This document shows positions 22,225 through 31,077 of a stretch of DNA of 37,196 nt, piece by piece. Location of the stretch: positions 1-37,196 of the forward strand of contig JAKAXE010000015.1 in assembly GCA_021816695.1 (NCBI GenBank). Direction: 5' to 3'. The notes beneath the pieces were generated by a model, which was given only the letters and a program-made list of their open reading frames with translations, ran no database searches and was not told the origin of the DNA. The first letter of the stretch is position 1; each line of letters begins with the position of its first letter. Both the position numbers and the translations under genes were made by a program. This DNA is from a bacterium. GTDB taxonomy: Bacteria > Chloroflexota > Dormibacteria > Aeolococcales > Bog-877.

Positions 22225-22239
22225 TTAGGAGGCAAGAGC

Positions 22240-22710
22240 ATGATCACCATCGAGAGCGCGCTGGCCCCGGCCGCGGCCCGCCGACTGGGGGAGCGGATGC
22301 AGAAGCTGCTCACCGAGTTCACCGACCTGGCCCTGCAGGCCAAGCAGGTTCACTGGCATGTCACCGGGCCCAACTTCGAGTCGATCCACCTCCAGATGGA
22401 CCGGCTGGTGGACGATGCCAGGGTCTGGGCCGACACCGTGGCGGAGCGCTCGGTGACGCTGGGGGTCCCCGTGGACGGCAATGCCGTCACGGTTGCCAAT
22501 GGCTCCGGGCTGGCCTCCATGCGACTCGGGTACCTCTCCGGGCCCGACGCCGTCACTGAGATCACGGACCGGGTGCGCCAGGTGGCAACCGACGTCCGGA
22601 TGGCCATCGCCGAGATCGGCGAGCTGGACCCGGTCAGCCAGGACCTGGTGATCACGATCGCTGAAGCGCTGGACAAGTACCTCTGGATGCTGCAGGCGCA
22701 GCTCGGCTGA
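22240..22710 (+). CDS. dps: Dps family DNA-binding / ferritin-like protein
   Basis: LTEFTDLALQAKQVHWHVTGPNFESIHLQMDRLVDDARVWADTVAERSVTLG, Dps ferroxidase-type motif. Confidence 0.92.
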   Translation: MITIESALAPAAARRLGERMQKLLTEFTDLALQAKQVHWHVTGPNFESIHLQMDRLVDDARVWADTVAERSVTLGVPVDGNAVTVANGSGLASMRLGYLSGPDAVTEITDRVRQVATDVRMAIAEIGELDPVSQDLVITIAEALDKYLWMLQAQLG

Positions 22711-23135
22711 CCAGCTCAAGGGCTGACGAGGAGGCGCTCCGGCTCGCCGGACTGCGGGCTACCGGTCCCCGCTTGGCGCTGCGCCTGGCGCTGCGGGAGA
22801 TGGCGGGGCACCGCACCGCGGATGAGGTGCGCGCCTGGCTTCGGGGCCAGGGAACCTCGGTGGCTCGCTCCACCGTCTTCCGCGGATTGGAGGAGCTGGC
22901 CCGGGTGAGGCTGGTGATGCGGGCCGACGCGGGAGCGGGGCCAGCCCGCTACGAACTCGCCCGGGAGTGGCACCACCACTTCGTCTGCCGCCGCTGCTCC
23001 GCGGTAGTGGACGTGCCCTGCGTCCGTGGAGAGGCTCCTTGCCTCGATCCCCAGCTGGCCACGCCCGCCCTGGTCGACGAGGCCCAGGTGACCTTCCGAG
23101 GGATCTGTCCCACCTGCTCTTCCGGGCCCGGATGA
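22707..23135 (+). CDS. Fur-family transcriptional regulator (start codon uncertain, perhaps CTG 22707 or 22752)
   Basis: EALRLAGLRATGPRLALRLALREMAGHRTADEVRAWLRGQGTSVARSTVFRGLEELARVRLV; HHHFVCRRC and CPTC. ORF track start TTG 22773 would cut the first DNA-binding-domain helix. Confidence 0.75.
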   Translation: MTSSRADEEALRLAGLRATGPRLALRLALREMAGHRTADEVRAWLRGQGTSVARSTVFRGLEELARVRLVMRADAGAGPARYELAREWHHHFVCRRCSAVVDVPCVRGEAPCLDPQLATPALVDEAQVTFRGICPTCSSGPG

Positions 23136-23142
23136 GCTCGGC

Positions 23143-24588
23143 TCAGTCCAGCGACACCATCACGTGCTTGATCTGGGTGTACTCCTCGATGGAGTAGGAC
23201 GAGAGGTCCTTCCCGTACCCGCTCTGCTTGAAGCCCCCATGCGGCATCTCGCTGACCAGGATGATGTGGGTGTTGACCCAGACGGTGCCGAACTTGAGCC
23301 GCTTGGCCATGCGCATGGCTCGTCCCACATCCCGGGTCCACACCGAGGCCGCCAGCCCGTAATCGACATCATTGGCCCAGGCAGCCGCGTCCTCTTCGTC
23401 TGAGAAGCGCTGCACCGTGATCACCGGGCCGAAGACCTCGCGCTGGACGATCTCAGAGCGCTGGTCGGGAGGTACGACCACGGTGGGCGTGTACCAGAAC
23501 CCCGCCCGGTCCATGGGGGCGCCGCCGGTGAGCACCTCTCCCCCACCGGCGACCGCGCGCTCCACGAAGCCGGTGACCCGCTGGAGCTGCTGGGATGAGA
23601 CCACCGGCCCCATCTCGGTCCCGGGGTCGGAGGGGTCCCCGACGCGGAGCCCCTCCACCGCGTTGACCAAGCTGCTGACGAAGTTGTCGAAGTGTCGGTC
23701 AGCCACCAGCAGGCGGGTCGCCGCCGTGCAATCCTGGCCGGAGTTGAAGAAGGCTCCCACCTTTATCCCCTCCACCGTGGCCTCCAGGTCGCAGTCGTCA
23801 AACACCACCACCGGCGCCTTGCCCCCGAGCTCCAGGTGGACCTTCTTCAGGGTCGTGGACGCGGCCCGGGCTATCTCCTTCCCGGTTCCCACGTCGCCCG
23901 TCAGGGAGACCATGCCCACCCCCGGGTGGCGGACGATGCCTGCGCCGACCGGGTCCCCGTCCCCGGTGATCACGTTCAGCACCCCCGGGGGCAGCGCTTC
24001 CGCAGCCAGCTCCGCGAAGCGCAGCGCGGAAAGGGGGGTCCACTCCGAGGGCTTCAGGACGACGGTGTTGCCGGCGGCCAGCGCCGGCCCCAGCTTCCAG
24101 ACGGCCATCTGCAGGGGGTAGTTCCAGGGCGCGATCGAGCCGACCACCCCCACCGGCTCCCGGCGGATCATGCTGGTGAATCCCCGCAGGTACTCCATGG
24201 TGGCCTTGCCCTCCAAGCAGCGCGCCCCGGCAGCGAAGAAGCGAAGGGCGTCCACGGTGGGGGGCATCTCCTCGGAGATGGTCGTGGTGATCGGCTTGCC
24301 CACGTTCTGGGACTCGATGCGGGCCAGCTCCTCGCTGTGCTCCTCCACCAGGCTGGCGAGCTTGAGCAGGGCCTCGCTGCGCTCTTTGGGCGTGCTGTCG
24401 CCCCAGCCGCCGTCGAAGGCCCGCGTGGCGGCCTCGACGGCCCGCTGGACATCCGATTCCGAACCCCTGGGTGCCCGGGCGATCACCTCGCCGGTCGCCG
24501 GGTTGAAGATCTCCTGGACCCCCGAGCTCTCGCTCTCCACCCATTCCCCACCGATGAAGATCCGCCGCGTGGTCCCGGGATCGATCAT
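23143..24588 (-). CDS. NAD(P)-dependent aldehyde dehydrogenase, gamma-aminobutyraldehyde dehydrogenase-like
   Basis: GGEWVES...[74 protein letters not shown]. Start at MIDPGTTRR, not the 887-aa extended ORF. Confidence 0.92.
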   Translation of the reverse strand: MIDPGTTRRIFIGGEWVESESSGVQEIFNPATGEVIARAPRGSESDVQRAVEAATRAFDGGWGDSTPKERSEALLKLASLVEEHSEELARIESQNVGKPITTTISEEMPPTVDALRFFAAGARCLEGKATMEYLRGFTSMIRREPVGVVGSIAPWNYPLQMAVWKLGPALAAGNTVVLKPSEWTPLSALRFAELAAEALPPGVLNVITGDGDPVGAGIVRHPGVGMVSLTGDVGTGKEIARAASTTLKKVHLELGGKAPVVVFDDCDLEATVEGIKVGAFFNSGQDCTAATRLLVADRHFDNFVSSLVNAVEGLRVGDPSDPGTEMGPVVSSQQLQRVTGFVERAVAGGGEVLTGGAPMDRAGFWYTPTVVVPPDQRSEIVQREVFGPVITVQRFSDEEDAAAWANDVDYGLAASVWTRDVGRAMRMAKRLKFGTVWVNTHIILVSEMPHGGFKQSGYGKDLSSYSIEEYTQIKHVMVSLD

Positions 24589-25976
24589 CTGGAACTCGCC
24601 TCCTTCGCATGACCGGGCTCTCCAAAAGCCCGCTCCTCCGCTCTCCGCAGCTGGCCCTCCAGGACGTCCAAGCCCCGCAGCAACGGCTCTTCCTCGATCG
24701 TGAGCGGCATGAGAGCCCTCAGCACGTTGTGCGCTGGTCCGGCCCGCAGGACCAGGAGACCCTCCTCCCGGCAGCCGGCGAGGATGTCCGCTGTCTGGTC
24801 CACGGCGGGCTCCTTGCTCTCCCGGTCGAGCACCAGCTCCACTCCGGCCATGGCCCCGAGTTGGCGGACGTCCCCCACCAGCCGGTACCGACGTCCCCAC
24901 TCCCCGAGGCGCTCCTCCAGAATCGAGGCCAGCACACCCGCCCGCTCCAGCAGCGAACCGTCCTCCACCAGATCGAGGACGGCCAGCGCCGCGGCGCAGG
25001 CGACCGGGTTGCCGCCGAAGGTACCACCCAGGCTGCCGGGGCCAGGGGCGTCCATGATCTCCGCCCTCCCCACCACCGCCGAGAGCGGCAGGCCCCCGGC
25101 AAGGCTCTTGGCCACGGTCATGAGATCCGGCTCCACGGCGGAGTGTTCGATGGCAAAGAGCTTTCCCGTCCGGCCCATCCCGCTCTGGACCTCGTCGACC
25201 ACCAGAACGACCCCGTATCGGTCGCAGATCGCCCGCAAGCCCTGGAGGAACTCGGGAGGCGCGGGGACGAACCCACCCTCTCCCAAAACCGGCTCGATCA
25301 CCACCGCCGCCACCGTTTCCGGCGCCACCTGCCCGGCCAAGAGCGCCTCCAGCGCGGCCAGGGCCCGGGCGCTGTCCCAACCCCGGTACTCGTAGGGATA
25401 GGGAGAGCGGTGGACCTCGCCGACGAAGGGCCCGAAGCCCTCCTTGTAGGGGCGCTCGGTCCCGGTGAGGCTCATGGTGAGGAGGGTGCGGCCGTGGAAG
25501 GCCCCGGAGAAGGCGACCACCGCGGGCCGGCCGGTGTAGAGGCGGGCGATCTTGACCGCGTTCTCCACCGCCTCGGCGCCGGAGTTGAGCAGCAGAGCCT
25601 TCTTGGGGTGGGGCCCGGGTGCGAGCCGGCACAGCCTCTCCACCACATCCAGGTAGGGGCGGTAGGCCGCCACCTGGAACGAGGTGTGAATCAAGAGGTC
25701 CAGCTGGCGGTGGGCGGCCGCCACCACCGCCGGATGCCCATGGCCGACGTTCAGAACGCCGATCCCGCCGGTAAAGTCGATGAACTCCCGCCCGGCCCCG
25801 TCCCACAGCGTGGACCCCTTGGCCCGCTCCACCAAAAGGGGGTGGGCGGGGACCATCGCCCGGGGCAGGAAGCGGGAGAGGTGGTCGCCGTCCAGGGCGG
25901 TTCCGGCTACGGTCGGCTCCAGCACCAGCCTGACGATAGCGGCCGTCCGCTCGAGCGGATATGTTGGCGGACCCAA
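24585..25976 (-). CDS. Class-III PLP aminotransferase, 4-aminobutyrate aminotransferase (GabT)-like
   Basis: [72 protein letters not shown] overlap with ALDH. Confidence 0.92.
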   Translation of the reverse strand: MGPPTYPLERTAAIVRLVLEPTVAGTALDGDHLSRFLPRAMVPAHPLLVERAKGSTLWDGAGREFIDFTGGIGVLNVGHGHPAVVAAAHRQLDLLIHTSFQVAAYRPYLDVVERLCRLAPGPHPKKALLLNSGAEAVENAVKIARLYTGRPAVVAFSGAFHGRTLLTMSLTGTERPYKEGFGPFVGEVHRSPYPYEYRGWDSARALAALEALLAGQVAPETVAAVVIEPVLGEGGFVPAPPEFLQGLRAICDRYGVVLVVDEVQSGMGRTGKLFAIEHSAVEPDLMTVAKSLAGGLPLSAVVGRAEIMDAPGPGSLGGTFGGNPVACAAALAVLDLVEDGSLLERAGVLASILEERLGEWGRRYRLVGDVRQLGAMAGVELVLDRESKEPAVDQTADILAGCREEGLLVLRAGPAHNVLRALMPLTIEEEPLLRGLDVLEGQLRRAEERAFGEPGHAKEASSR

Positions 25977-25980
25977 GAAA

Positions 25981-27582
25981 TCAGGCCCGGGATTTGTCGC
26001 CGAGTGACATGATCCGGGCCGCCAGCTGGAGCTGGAAGCGCACTTCGGGGTCGGTCAGATCGACCTTCAGGAGGTCCTGGGAGCGGTCCAGCCGATAGCG
26101 CAGGGTGTTGGGATGGATGTGGAGCCGGGTGGAGGTCCGTCGCTGGTGGAACCCCTCTCGGGCCAGAGCCACCAGGCTGGAGACCAGAACATCGCCGCCA
26201 CGAACCCGCTGGAGCGGGCCGAAGAGCTGCTCCAAGAAGGCGGGGCGAGCGTCGGCGTCTCCCGCCAGGACCCGCGGAATGAGCATCTCCTCGTAGCGCC
26301 GCACCTGGCCCACCGGCACCTGGTCGACGATCGCCTCCGCCTCCCGGTAGCTGCGGCGCACCCCCTCAGTGCCCACCAACTCGCGGCCCAGCGCCAGCGA
26401 GCAATCCGAGAGGTGGGCCATCAGGCGGGCCACGTCCTGCCGGCCCGGGAGCAGGAAGACCACTCGGTTGAGCCGGGCGGAGGTGACCGTCACCCCGCCT
26501 CCCAGGGAGAGCCCCTGGCGGATACGATCCGCGAGACGGTCGCGCCGCATAACGTCGTCGCGGCTGAGCGGCAGCTTGACCGGCATGGAGGCCACCCCCA
26601 CTCGGTAGCTGCCCTCCGGGTCGAAGCCGAGCAGCCGTGCCCGCTCCTGGCTGGATGCCCCCGCCTCCAGACGGCCCTCCAGGAGTGCGTCCAGAAAGGT
26701 GGCCCCCAGGCGCAGTTCGACCATCGCCACCTGACGCTGGCTGGCGATGTGTAGGGCGGCCACGGTGGCGGCGTGCTCGGCGGCACGCAGATGGAGGTCG
26801 CTCAGCTCGCTCTCCCCCTCCACGATCCATACGGTCCCCACCAGCTCGCCGCGCAACCAAATTGGGCACACCACCCGGGCACTCAGCGAGAGAGCCGGGT
26901 GCGCCGGGATGCGCACCGGTCCCCGGCTGTGCCGGACCCGCTCCAGGTAGCCGCCCCGCTCGAGGTGGGCCAGCACCTCACTGGGAGTGGCGCCGTCGGC
27001 GAGGGTCGCCCGCCGGACAGCGTCCGGCTGGCGGGTGGCACTCCAACTGGCCAGCAACTTGCCCTCGGGATCCTCAAGGGTGATGTCACGGTCGATGAGG
27101 CGCCCCAGGGTGTCGACCAGATCCTGAAGGCTCCCCGCCGTCACCGCGGCCTGGGTGAGCTCCTGGTGGATCAGCGCCGCCAGCTCGATGACCTTGAGCT
27201 GCTCCATCATGATGGCCGAGTTGACGGCCCGGGTCACCGTGTTGAAGGGCACCTCCCAGGGCAGCTCCAGCAACGGGAGCGCCAGCAGCTCCGCCGCCTG
27301 GCGGGCCGCCTCTGGAAAGTGAGGCAGGTACCTGGGAACCGCCAGCACCACGCCGGCCAGGCCCCTTTGCGCCAGCTCTTGGAGCAGCCCCCGCTGGTCC
27401 GCCTCTCCAGCCGGCCAGCTGATCCCGGTGGTCAGCAGCAGCTGACCCGATCCCACCCAGGGGAGCGGGTCAGGGATGTCCACCACGTCCGCCCAGCGCA
27501 CCTCGCGGCCCAGCCCGCCCCCGCCGGCAACAACCAAGGCCGGCGCCAGCGGCTCGAGGAGGAGCGCCTGGGCCACCGTCAT
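25981..27582 (-). CDS. PucR-family transcriptional regulator
   Basis: N-terminal MTVAQALLLEPLAPALVVAGGGGLGREVRWADVVDIPDPLPWVGSGQLLLTTG; C-terminal HTH HQRRTSTRLHIHPNTLRYRLDRSQDLLKVDLTDPEVRFQLQLAARI. Confidence 0.88.
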   Translation of the reverse strand: MTVAQALLLEPLAPALVVAGGGGLGREVRWADVVDIPDPLPWVGSGQLLLTTGISWPAGEADQRGLLQELAQRGLAGVVLAVPRYLPHFPEAARQAAELLALPLLELPWEVPFNTVTRAVNSAIMMEQLKVIELAALIHQELTQAAVTAGSLQDLVDTLGRLIDRDITLEDPEGKLLASWSATRQPDAVRRATLADGATPSEVLAHLERGGYLERVRHSRGPVRIPAHPALSLSARVVCPIWLRGELVGTVWIVEGESELSDLHLRAAEHAATVAALHIASQRQVAMVELRLGATFLDALLEGRLEAGASSQERARLLGFDPEGSYRVGVASMPVKLPLSRDDVMRRDRLADRIRQGLSLGGGVTVTSARLNRVVFLLPGRQDVARLMAHLSDCSLALGRELVGTEGVRRSYREAEAIVDQVPVGQVRRYEEMLIPRVLAGDADARPAFLEQLFGPLQRVRGGDVLVSSLVALAREGFHQRRTSTRLHIHPNTLRYRLDRSQDLLKVDLTDPEVRFQLQLAARIMSLGDKSRA

Positions 27583-27725
27583 GGCGCCGGACGCAGCGGT
27601 GCGCCGCAGCGGGCTGTCGATCACCGGCCGGGCCCGGACCCCGGCGGGCCACCGCTTCGACCCGGAAGCTTCTCCACCGGCTGATGATGCACCAGTCGCC
27701 GGCCTGCGGTGCCGGCCGGACGCCG

Positions 27726-29096
27726 TCAGGCGCGCAGGGCCCGCGCCATCTCCTCGAAATTGTCCACGTAGCGCCGGACGTCGTCCTCGGAGTGCTGGAC
27801 CGAGAGAGTCCAGTTCTCCTCCGCTCCAGGTGCCATCAGCACGCCCCGGTTCGACTGATATAGCCAGGAGAGGTAGGCGTAGCTCTTATCGATCTCGAGG
27901 TAGTCACGGTAGTTCCTGACCGGGTCCTGGCGATAGGTGACGCATCCCCGGGCTCCAACCGCCACGACGTGGAAGGGCAGTTCGTAGTCTCGAATGACCC
28001 GCTCCAACCCCCCGCGCAGCACCTCGTGGAGCGCATCGAAATGGGAATAGGCCATGGGGGTGAGGACCTCCAAGAGGGTGGCCTTGGAGGCCGCCATGGT
28101 GAGGGCGTTGCCGTTGAAGGTACCCATTTGGCTGACGCGGCCCGATGCCACCATCTCCATGATCTCCGCGGTGGCCCCGACCGCACCGCAGGGCAGCCCT
28201 CCGCCGATCGCCTTGGCCAGGCACACGATGTCCGGTATGACACCGAAGGCCTCGGTGGCCCCGCCGGGGGCCAGCGTCACCCCGGTCTTGACTTCGTCGA
28301 AGATCAGGACAGCACCATGCCGGTGGGCGATCTCCTTCAGGCCGGCAAGGTACCCGGGCTGGGGGAGCACCATGCCGATGTTCATCATCGCCGGCTCGAC
28401 GATAATCGCGGCCACCTCACCCGGATGGCTCCGCAACGCGTGCTCCGCGGCGGCGAGGTCGTTGAAGGGAACCACAGTCACCAGCTCCACCACCGCACGG
28501 GGGATTCCCGCCGACTGAGGCACCGAGTTGGGGGCATCGGCCGGACCCATGAGCTCCGGCTTCGGCTCGACGGACACCATCAGGGAGTCGTGGTGGCCAT
28601 GGTAGGTGGCTTCGATCTTCACCAGCCGCTCCCGGCCGGTGAATCCGCGAGCCATCCTCACCGCGTCCAGGGTCGACTCGGTGCCGCTGTTAGTGAACCG
28701 CCACTGCGGAAGCTGAAATCGCCTGGCCAGCTCGGCGGCAACCACCACGAAGTCCTCGCCGGGTTGGGCGAAGTGGGTACCCCGCCCCGCCCGCTCGGCA
28801 ATCGCAGCCACCACCAGAGGGTGGGCGTGGCCGACCACGTTGACCCCGAAGCCGTTGTGAAAGTCCACGTACTCGTTGCCATCGGCGTCCCAGACTCGGC
28901 TGCCGGCCCCGCGGTCCACGAAGATGGGGAAGGGGGGGCTGTCCTGGAAAGATGACGGGACCCCCCCGGGGCTGTGCTCGCGTGCCCGCTGCACCAGTTC
29001 CCTGGAGCGCGGTCGGCGGCGCTCGAACTCAAGCTCCTCTCGCTCCGTGAGCTCGGCGATCCGGTCAGTTGCCGGGCTCGGTCTCTCGCTGCTCAT
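27726..29096 (-). CDS. Class-III aminotransferase, glutamate-1-semialdehyde aminomutase-like
   Basis: FTNSGTESTLDAVRMARGFTGRERLVKIEATYHGHHDSLMVS; LIFDEVKTGVTLAPGG; CLAKAIGGGLPCGAVG; SD AAAGGAG. Confidence 0.9.
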   Translation of the reverse strand: MSSERPSPATDRIAELTEREELEFERRRPRSRELVQRAREHSPGGVPSSFQDSPPFPIFVDRGAGSRVWDADGNEYVDFHNGFGVNVVGHAHPLVVAAIAERAGRGTHFAQPGEDFVVVAAELARRFQLPQWRFTNSGTESTLDAVRMARGFTGRERLVKIEATYHGHHDSLMVSVEPKPELMGPADAPNSVPQSAGIPRAVVELVTVVPFNDLAAAEHALRSHPGEVAAIIVEPAMMNIGMVLPQPGYLAGLKEIAHRHGAVLIFDEVKTGVTLAPGGATEAFGVIPDIVCLAKAIGGGLPCGAVGATAEIMEMVASGRVSQMGTFNGNALTMAASKATLLEVLTPMAYSHFDALHEVLRGGLERVIRDYELPFHVVAVGARGCVTYRQDPVRNYRDYLEIDKSYAYLSWLYQSNRGVLMAPGAEENWTLSVQHSEDDVRRYVDNFEEMARALRA

Positions 29097-29339
29097 TTCC
29101 CATCTCCTTTACACAACACGCACCCCAACCTGGACGGACACCCTGAGGGGCAGGCGCGGCCCCTCGCAGACGGGCGCGTCAGGTGGGAGCCAGCGCCCGG
29201 GCGCGCCGGGAGGATGGCTGCAGCTGCATGGCCTCCTTCTCCCCGCGCACGGCGCGGGACCGGCTGAGGCGGCCGCGCGCGCCGCGCGGGAGCGACGGGG
29301 ACTCGGTGCGCATCGGGGACCAACTCTATCTCCCCTCCC

Positions 29340-29366
29340 GGGTCGCGGGACATGTGGTCCCGACCC
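29340..29366. repeat. Imperfect inverted repeat GGGTC(gc)GGGAC-atgtg-GTCCCGACCC in the divergent intergenic region
   Basis: Direct reading; 10-bp arms with a 2-nt bulge. Confidence 0.6.
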
Positions 29367-29425
29367 AGAGTTTCACCAGCATTTTGTGAACCTGGTCCAA
29401 TGCCACCACCCAAGGGGGCGCACCT

Positions 29426-30823
29426 ATGATCATTGCCGTGACCGACGTTCCACCCCAGCTCGCGCCCGGTTTTTGGATCGCCGACAGCCATCCCGGGGCG
29501 CCCCGCGCCCCGCTGCGGGGGAGCCGGCGGGCGGATGTGGCGGTGGTGGGTGGTGGCTTCACCGGCCTGTGGACGGCATACCACCTCCTGCGCATCGAAC
29601 CTTCCGCGAAAGTGGTGGTGCTGGAGGGTCAGCGGGTGGGGTTCGGGGCCTCGGGGCGGAACGGGAGCTGGTGCGTCCCCGAGCTCAACGCGGGGCCGGC
29701 CCTCCTGGCCAAGCGCTTCGGAGCTTCGAGAGTCACGGAGCTGCACCGCGCGATGCGGGCCACGGTTGACGAGATCGGCCGGTTCTGCTCCGAGCAGGGT
29801 GTCGAGGGATTCGAGAAGGCCGGGGTTCTGCTGGTGGCCCGGGGGCGCGGGCAGCTGCCGGCCCTGGAGGACACCCAATTGGAGTGGGAGCGGGTCGGCC
29901 TGAGCAGTCCCTACCAGCGCATAAGCCCCGCGGAGGCGGAAGGGAGGTTGGCGGTCCACCAGCTGGAGGGCGCGCTTTACTCGCCGGAGGGGGCGTCGGT
30001 TCATCCCGGAAAGCTGGTCCAGGGCCTTGCCGCGGCCGTCGAGCGCATGGGTGGCGAGATCTACGAAGGGAGCGCCGTCACGGGCGTGGAGGAGGGTCGT
30101 CCGCCAAGCGCCCGGACCGAGCTGGGCGAGGTGACAGCCGACATTGTCGTGCTGGCCTTGGAGGCGTACCTCACGGGGCTCCCCGGCTGGCATCGGGCGG
30201 TCCTCCCCGTCTACTCCCTCATTGAGTTGACCGAGCCGCTCACCGAGGCTCAGCTGGCCTCGGTGAACTGGCAGTCGCGCATGTGCGTCTCGTCGATGCG
30301 GCTCACGGTGGACTACCTGGCCCTCACCCCGGACCGGCGGATCCTGGTGGGAGGCCGTGGGGCCCCCTATCGGTACGGCTCCACCCTCTCCCCAGATCTG
30401 GAACGCCATCGGGCGACCCACGAGGGGCTGAGGGCCATGTTCCGGGAGTGGTTTCCCGCCCTGGCGGGGGTTCGATTCACCCATTCGTGGGGAGGGGTGT
30501 TGGGGATGCCTCGGGATTGGATACCCCAGGTAAGGCTGGACCGCGGTCGGGGACTCGGAGTCGCCTACGGGTACACCGGGCATGGGGTCGCCACCACCCA
30601 TCTGCTCGGACGCACCATGGCTGAACTGATCACCGGACGGGATTCAGAGCGCACCCAGCTGCCGCTGGTGGGGCACGAGTCGCCGCTCTGGGAGCCAGAG
30701 CCACTCCGCTGGATGGCCGTCCGGTACGTCCAGCGGCAGCTGTCAGGGCTGGACTCGCGAGTGGCCCGCGGCGGCCGCCCGCCCTCCGGTCGGACTGTCG
30801 CGGAGAGGCTGGCGGCGCATTGA
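29426..30823 (+). CDS. FAD-dependent oxidoreductase (DAO fold; gamma-glutamylputrescine oxidase/OrdL-like)
   Basis: RADVAVVGGGFTGLWTAYHLLR FAD-binding motif; GFGASGRNGSWCVPELN; C-terminal GRGLGVAYGYTGHGVATTHLLGRTMAELI. Confidence 0.88.
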   Translation: MIIAVTDVPPQLAPGFWIADSHPGAPRAPLRGSRRADVAVVGGGFTGLWTAYHLLRIEPSAKVVVLEGQRVGFGASGRNGSWCVPELNAGPALLAKRFGASRVTELHRAMRATVDEIGRFCSEQGVEGFEKAGVLLVARGRGQLPALEDTQLEWERVGLSSPYQRISPAEAEGRLAVHQLEGALYSPEGASVHPGKLVQGLAAAVERMGGEIYEGSAVTGVEEGRPPSARTELGEVTADIVVLALEAYLTGLPGWHRAVLPVYSLIELTEPLTEAQLASVNWQSRMCVSSMRLTVDYLALTPDRRILVGGRGAPYRYGSTLSPDLERHRATHEGLRAMFREWFPALAGVRFTHSWGGVLGMPRDWIPQVRLDRGRGLGVAYGYTGHGVATTHLLGRTMAELITGRDSERTQLPLVGHESPLWEPEPLRWMAVRYVQRQLSGLDSRVARGGRPPSGRTVAERLAAH

Positions 30824-30845
30824 GCCCGGCCTAACAATGGACGGA

Positions 30846-30900
30846 TTGTGGCCCGACCACAAATCGCCTGGCTCAGATTTGATGATCGGCCCCATGGCCG
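30846..30900. repeat. Cluster of inverted repeats: TTGTGG-N5-CCACAA (30846-30862), CAAATC-N10-GATTTG (30860-30881), CGGCC-N4-GGCCG (30887-30900)
   Basis: Direct reading; first two share bases 30860-30862. Confidence 0.6.
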
Positions 30901-31008
30901 CGACATCGACCTCGGCCTAAAGTCGGAGGTTGCCGTAAGTGCCAGGTGGCTCGCGGGAGGGACCGCAGCTGTTTCGGACCGAGGCGCAGGTAGAGGTTTG
31001 ACAAGCTG

Positions 31009-31026
31009 GGCCCGCCGGGGCGGGCC
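31009..31026 (+). repeat. GC-rich stem-loop GGCCCGC-CGGG-GCGGGCC upstream of the substrate-binding protein
   Basis: Direct reading; 7-bp perfect stem, 4-nt loop, ~50 nt before the SBP start. Confidence 0.55.
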
Positions 31027-31077
31027 GTGGCCCAAGGCCGTCCAAGCCGGGATCGCTGGGGAGAGGAGTTGAGAAGG

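Noticed and set aside
23143-25806. 887-aa minus-strand ORF suggesting an aldehyde dehydrogenase fused to a novel N-terminal domain
   Set aside because: The upstream ~400 aa are the out-of-frame reading of the GabT-like gene; the ALDH has a proper start (MIDPGTTRR) at 24588 with ATGA coupling.
27698-27716. GCCGGC-N7-GCCGGC repeat between the GSA-AM-like gene and PucR, as a terminator
   Set aside because: GCCGGC is itself palindromic and common in GC-rich DNA, and there is no U-tract; not enough to call a terminator.
30998-31026. TTGACA at 30998-31003 as -35 of an SBP promoter
   Set aside because: At 16-18 nt spacing the downstream sequence is the GC stem-loop with no -10-like hexamer.
30900-31077. 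Glycine or guanidine riboswitch upstream of the SBP
   Set aside because: Some GGGAGGGACC/CGGACCGAGGCGC text superficially recalls the glycine aptamer, but conserved core segments could not be matched by eye; left as an unclassified structured region.
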